Assembly (NCBI GenBank): GCA_937921805.1
Contig: CAKZUS010000136.1
Coordinates: 1 to 9,788, forward strand
Source: an uncultured Granulosicoccaceae bacterium
GTDB lineage: Bacteria > Pseudomonadota > Gammaproteobacteria > JABXHR01
Direction: 5' to 3'
DNA length: 9,788 nucleotides
Below, piece by piece: positions 6,658-9,788 of this stretch. The position numbers and the translations under genes are program-made. Below the pieces are notes generated by a model. That model was not told where the DNA came from. It saw only the letters and a program-made list of their open reading frames with translations, and ran no database searches. The number at the start of each line of letters is the position of its first letter. Position 1 is the stretch's first letter.

Positions 6658-8667
6658 TCATGATGCTCGGGAGCGCACCGGCTCTAGGCTGCTTACGCGG
6701 CTGTGTTCGCGCAGGTGCTGCATCCACCACTGGGTAAACTGCGCAGCGGCCATGGGCTTCCCAACATGGAAGCCCTGGACGACATCGACGCCGAGTTTGC
6801 CCAGCAGCTCCATGCTTTCGGCATTCTCGACGCCCTCCGCCACAATCTGCATGCCAAAGTGCTTGGCTAAGCGCACCACGGCGGCACAGATAGCCCGGTC
6901 ATCGGCATCGCGCACGAGGTTCAACACGAAGGCTTGGTCGATTTTCAGCGCGTTCACTGGCAGTTTTTTGAGATAGCTCAGTGAGGAATAGCCCGTGCCA
7001 AAATCATCTAGCGCCACCCGCATACCCGCCTCCCGCAAGCGCTCTAGCGCCATACAAGTACGGTCCATATCTGCCAGCATAGCGCTCTCGGTAATCTCCA
7101 GCTCCATCGCTTCAGCCGCCATGGGAAAGCGCTGAAACAAATGATGAATCTTGCCGACGATATCCCCGCTTTGAAACTGCACAGCAGACAGGTTCACGGC
7201 GACATGCAGCCGAGAGAGACCTATTTTGCGCCACACCTCAAGCTGCATGGCCGCTGTCTCCATAATCCAGTCGCCAATAGACACAATCGCGTCTGACTCT
7301 TCGGCAATCGGAATAAAAACCGCGGGCGAAACATTGCCATGTACAGGATGAAACCACCGTACCAAGGCCTCGGCTCCGACGAGCTTCCCCGTTAAGACAT
7401 CGACTTTAGGCTGGTAGAACAGCACTAACTCTTTGCGCTCCAGCGCCATGGACAAGTCATTGCGTAGCGCTTCACGCTCGCGCACCAAGCGCAGGGCTTC
7501 GGCGTCAAAGTGCGCGACCTTCATTTCGCTATCGTCTTTCGCAACCCCTAGCGCGTGCAAGGCATTGGCTATGGCCAGATCAGCGCTATTAGCCTGATCG
7601 GGGAACTGCACCACTCCCGCACACACACGCACCACACGACGGCTGCCCTGGCAGAGATAAGGCTCTGACAAGTGCATGACGATCTGGTTAATGCTGTGCT
7701 CCATCGCACTGCTATGAGGCTGTCGAACCAGCATCAATAAGCGGTCTGCATCCAGACGCCCCAGCATTGCCTCAGGCAGCGCGTACTGGCGCAAGCGCTT
7801 GGCCATCTGCGACAGCATCATATCGCCATTACGCTGCCCAAACTGGTCATTAAAGCGTTTGAAATCAACGATATTAAACACTACCACCAAGCCACCACGA
7901 CCGCGCTCATCCTGCAGCCACTGCTCAAGAGAGTGGCAACAATGGGCGCGATTGGGCAGCTCTGTCAGCTCATCATGGAGCATTAGGTGCTCCAAAGACT
8001 GACGCTGCGCCTCCAGCTCGGCCCGGATCATTTTCTGGCGACGCAGCTGCCCGTGCAGGGCGCGCAACAAGCGGCGCATATCAGGAGTACGAATCTCCGC
8101 AAGATCTTGCCACTGCACCGAAGAGTCGTCTTGTAAGAAGACTTCGACTTTTCTCATCGGCCGCACCAATCGACTCCAGACCAAGGCGCTAGCAATAGCG
8201 CCCGCAGTCACTGCCATCATCAGCACGCCCAACACCCACTGCCACAGTAATGCATCGGCGCGCTCGTACAACGCCCTCGCGTCTGCCACAATCGCGATAT
8301 AGGCAAAGTCATCATCTCGGCGCAGCACCCAGGCGGTTTCAACAAAGGGCCTGTTTGCGGCATAGGCCGTATCGAGCAAGACGCTTGGCGCCTGCCGTAC
8401 CGCTTGGCCCTTGGCCTCAATCAATCTCAGGCGCGCATCATACAAGGCAACGCCCGCCACATCGCCATGCCCCATGAAAGACTCCAACATCGCATCATTG
8501 GGCAGTGCCACATCGACACTTTCGATAAAATGCGGGGACTGCCATTGCGCTTGGATCATCTCATTGGTATAGGCGCTACGTAGCAGCGGGTAGAACAGGG
8601 CCCCGCCCAATATCACCATTAACCCGGTCGCTAGACCTATCGCCGCAGCGACAGAAACGGTACGCAC
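6658..8667 (-). CDS. membrane GGDEF-EAL protein, predicted c-di-GMP phosphodiesterase
   Basis: The 669-residue inner-membrane signalling protein is predicted to hydrolyse cyclic di-GMP. Order: TM1 (about 5-28); periplasmic sensor region (about 30-138, no cysteines, possibly CHASE8-like but unproven); TM2 (about 143-168); a HAMP-like stretch beginning SRLVRPM (165-171); a helical linker; a GGDEF domain (about 228-385) and an EAL domain (about 405-650). The GGDEF signature is replaced by LDADR (305-309), so cyclase activity is not expected. The EAL domain keeps EAL (433-435), N492, the ELEITES segment (522-528), DDFGTGYSSL (554-563), K575, AEGVEN (610-615) and Q631, so phosphodiesterase activity is likely. 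The start is GTG 8667, with GGAG four bases upstream and an in-frame TGA shortly before. A TTGACC at 8721-8716 could be a -35, but no matching -10 is clear. Confidence 0.93.
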   Translation of the reverse strand: MRTVSVAAAIGLATGLMVILGGALFYPLLRSAYTNEMIQAQWQSPHFIESVDVALPNDAMLESFMGHGDVAGVALYDARLRLIEAKGQAVRQAPSVLLDTAYAANRPFVETAWVLRRDDDFAYIAIVADARALYERADALLWQWVLGVLMMAVTAGAIASALVWSRLVRPMRKVEVFLQDDSSVQWQDLAEIRTPDMRRLLRALHGQLRRQKMIRAELEAQRQSLEHLMLHDELTELPNRAHCCHSLEQWLQDERGRGGLVVVFNIVDFKRFNDQFGQRNGDMMLSQMAKRLRQYALPEAMLGRLDADRLLMLVRQPHSSAMEHSINQIVMHLSEPYLCQGSRRVVRVCAGVVQFPDQANSADLAIANALHALGVAKDDSEMKVAHFDAEALRLVREREALRNDLSMALERKELVLFYQPKVDVLTGKLVGAEALVRWFHPVHGNVSPAVFIPIAEESDAIVSIGDWIMETAAMQLEVWRKIGLSRLHVAVNLSAVQFQSGDIVGKIHHLFQRFPMAAEAMELEITESAMLADMDRTCMALERLREAGMRVALDDFGTGYSSLSYLKKLPVNALKIDQAFVLNLVRDADDRAICAAVVRLAKHFGMQIVAEGVENAESMELLGKLGVDVVQGFHVGKPMAAAQFTQWWMQHLREHSRVSSLEPVRSRAS

Positions 8668-8735
8668 CCTACTCCAAGCAGCTACGGAACTCCTCCATCA
8701 ATGGCGGCAGTGCTAGGTCAAACTAAAGCGGGCAT

Positions 8736-8764
8736 AAAAAAGCCCCGCACTAGGCGGGGCTTTT
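8736..8764 (-). terminator. intrinsic terminator of groEL
   Basis: A perfect 11-base-pair stem (8738-8748 with 8754-8764) containing GCCCCGC/GCGGGGC, with a five-base loop at 8749-8753. On the minus strand it is followed by six T (8741-8736, partly overlapping the stem). It lies about 43 bases after the groEL stop and before the EAL gene, so it should separate the two transcripts. Confidence 0.92.
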
Positions 8765-8769
8765 AAGGA

Positions 8770-8809
8770 CCGAGGCGTACTCGGCAGAGGGTGCAAACGC
8801 GAGGCGTTT
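8770..8809 (-). other. two small hairpins in the groEL 3' untranslated region
   Basis: Between the groEL stop and its terminator lie two inverted repeats: AAACGC/GCGTTT (8795-8800 with 8804-8809, three-base loop), which includes bases of the stop codon, and CCGAG/CTCGG (8770-8774 with 8780-8784, five-base loop). Neither has a T-tract. They might protect the mRNA 3' end; this is inference and short repeats can occur by chance. Confidence 0.4.
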
Positions 8810-9788
8810 ACATCATGCCGCCCATACCGCCCATACCGCCCATGTCGCCACCAGGCATAGGTGCTGCATCTTTCTTCGGCAGCTCGCCCACCATGGCTTC
8901 AGTCGTGATCATCAGACCAGCGATTGAGGCTGCGTTTTGCAAGGCTGAACGCGTGACTTTAGTGGGATCGATGATACCCATCTCCACCATGTCGCCGTAT
9001 TCACCGCTTGCAGCGTTGTAGCCTTGAGCACCGTCAGACAGACCGACCGCGTTGCACACGACAGAGGCTTCGCCACCTGCATTGCTCACGATCTGCCGCA
9101 AAGGCGCTTGCATAGCGCGCAGAGCAATCTGCACACCTGCGTCTTGGTCTGCGTTGTCGCCTGTAGCGGCTGCAACCGAAGCTGCCGCACGCACGAGCGC
9201 TACACCGCCGCCAGGAACAATGCCTTCTTCCACTGCCGCGCGAGTCGCGTGCAGGGCATCGTCAACACGGTCTTTCTTCTCTTTCATTTCGACTTCTGTC
9301 GCAGCACCAACTTTGATGACTGCCACACCGCCGGCGAGCTTGGCCACACGCTCTTGCAGCTTTTCGCGATCGTAGTCGCTAGTCGCTTGCTCGATCTGGA
9401 CGCGAATCTGCTCAACACGGCCGTCGATTTCAGACTTCTCACCCGCGCCGTCAACGACGGTGCTGTTTTCTTTGTCAACAGTGATGCGCTTGGCTGAACC
9501 GAGGTCTTCGAGAGAGACTTTGTCCAAAGACAAGCCGACTTCTTCAGAGATGACTTGTCCGCCCGTCAAAATCGCCAAGTCTTGCAGCATCGCTTTACGA
9601 CGATCGCCAAAGCCAGGGGCTTTCACTGCACACACTTTAACGATGCCACGCATGCTGTTGACAACCAAAGTAGCCAAGGCTTCGCCTTCGACGTCTTCAG
9701 CGACGATGAGCAGTGGCTTGCCTGCTTTCGCTACGCTCTCCAATACGGGCAGAAGCTCGCGGATGTTAGAGATTTTTTTGTCGTACAG
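8808..9788 (-). CDS. groEL: chaperonin GroEL, C-terminal 326 residues
   Basis: 60-kDa chaperonin subunit; forms a double-ring ATP-driven folding chamber in the cytoplasm with GroES. The window holds 326 codons plus TAA, with the N-terminal part (about 220 residues) off the right edge. The first residues in view, LYDKKISNIRELLPVL, belong to the apical domain, followed by AEDVEGEALATLVVN, KAPGFGDRRKAML, KLAGGVAVIKVGA and the returning intermediate and equatorial domains. The catalytic aspartate for ATP hydrolysis (equivalent to D398) lies in DRVDDALHAT, before EEGIVPGGG. The flexible GGM-repeat tail ends GGMGGMGGMM, typical of the main housekeeping GroEL copy. TTG at 9743 is an internal leucine codon, not a start. 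groES and the promoter would lie beyond the right edge. Confidence 0.98.
   Translation of the reverse strand: MYDKKISNIRELLPVLESVAKAGKPLLIVAEDVEGEALATLVVNSMRGIVKVCAVKAPGFGDRRKAMLQDLAILTGGQVISEEVGLSLDKVSLEDLGSAKRITVDKENSTVVDGAGEKSEIDGRVEQIRVQIEQATSDYDREKLQERVAKLAGGVAVIKVGAATEVEMKEKKDRVDDALHATRAAVEEGIVPGGGVALVRAAASVAAATGDNADQDAGVQIALRAMQAPLRQIVSNAGGEASVVCNAVGLSDGAQGYNAASGEYGDMVEMGIIDPTKVTRSALQNAASIAGLMITTEAMVGELPKKDAAPMPGGDMGGMGGMGGMM

Noticed and set aside
6005..6730. 241-codon open frame on the minus strand opposite the flavoprotein gene
   Set aside because: Shadow of the plus-strand gene; it would also run into the 3' end of the EAL gene, and its translation is low in recognisable structure.
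8676..8705. Nine-codon frame (MEEFRSCLE) on the minus strand just before the EAL gene start as a leader peptide
   Set aside because: It is very short, has no good ribosome-binding site and no regulatory codon pattern or attenuator structure beside it.
8736..8764. The groEL terminator acting also in the plus direction
   Set aside because: The plus strand has only four T after the stem, and no plus-strand gene reads toward it within this window.
9024..9497. 157-codon plus-strand frame opposite groEL
   Set aside because: Antisense of highly conserved groEL; no independent support.

Overview
The window reads as a piece of a moderately GC-rich proteobacterial chromosome, most likely from a betaproteobacterium. 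This is inferred from gene content: a zinc-ribbon/DUF3426 membrane protein sits directly after accB-accC-prmA and before dusB, and the GroEL ends in a GGM-rich tail. I cannot name a genus. There are nine protein genes, two of them cut by the window edges. I found no tRNA, rRNA, CRISPR array, insertion sequence or clear sign of recent gene transfer. Coding density is high and no stretch over 300 bases lacks a gene.

Left part, minus strand, 5220 down to 1: one tightly packed gene string, in transcription order aroQ (type II 3-dehydroquinase), accB (biotin carboxyl carrier protein), accC (biotin carboxylase), prmA (ribosomal protein L11 methyltransferase), a DUF3426 zinc-ribbon membrane protein, and dusB (tRNA-dihydrouridine synthase B, running off the left edge). 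aroQ and accB overlap by one base and the next three junctions are 5 to 10 bases. A 76-base gap with a possible promoter separates the DUF3426 gene from dusB. The string joins the shikimate pathway, the first step of fatty-acid synthesis, and modification of the translation machinery. A perfect TATAAT lies just before aroQ.

Middle, plus strand, 5390-6649: a divergently transcribed flavin oxidoreductase of the nitronate monooxygenase/FabK-like TIM-barrel family. It carries an extra cysteine-rich C-terminal segment, which is the least conventional feature of the window. It converges, with 8 bases between, on the next gene.

Right part, minus strand: a two-transmembrane c-di-GMP protein (8667-6658) with a degenerate GGDEF motif and an intact EAL domain, predicted to be a phosphodiesterase. 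Upstream of it is the C-terminal 326 residues of GroEL (9788-8808), followed by a strong intrinsic terminator and two further small hairpins that insulate groEL from the EAL gene.

Most of this is ordinary core-genome content. The points worth a second look are the cysteine-rich tail of the flavoprotein, the unknown role of the DUF3426 protein inside an acc/prmA operon, the split GGDEF/EAL state, and the short leaders of the divergent aroQ/flavoprotein promoters.
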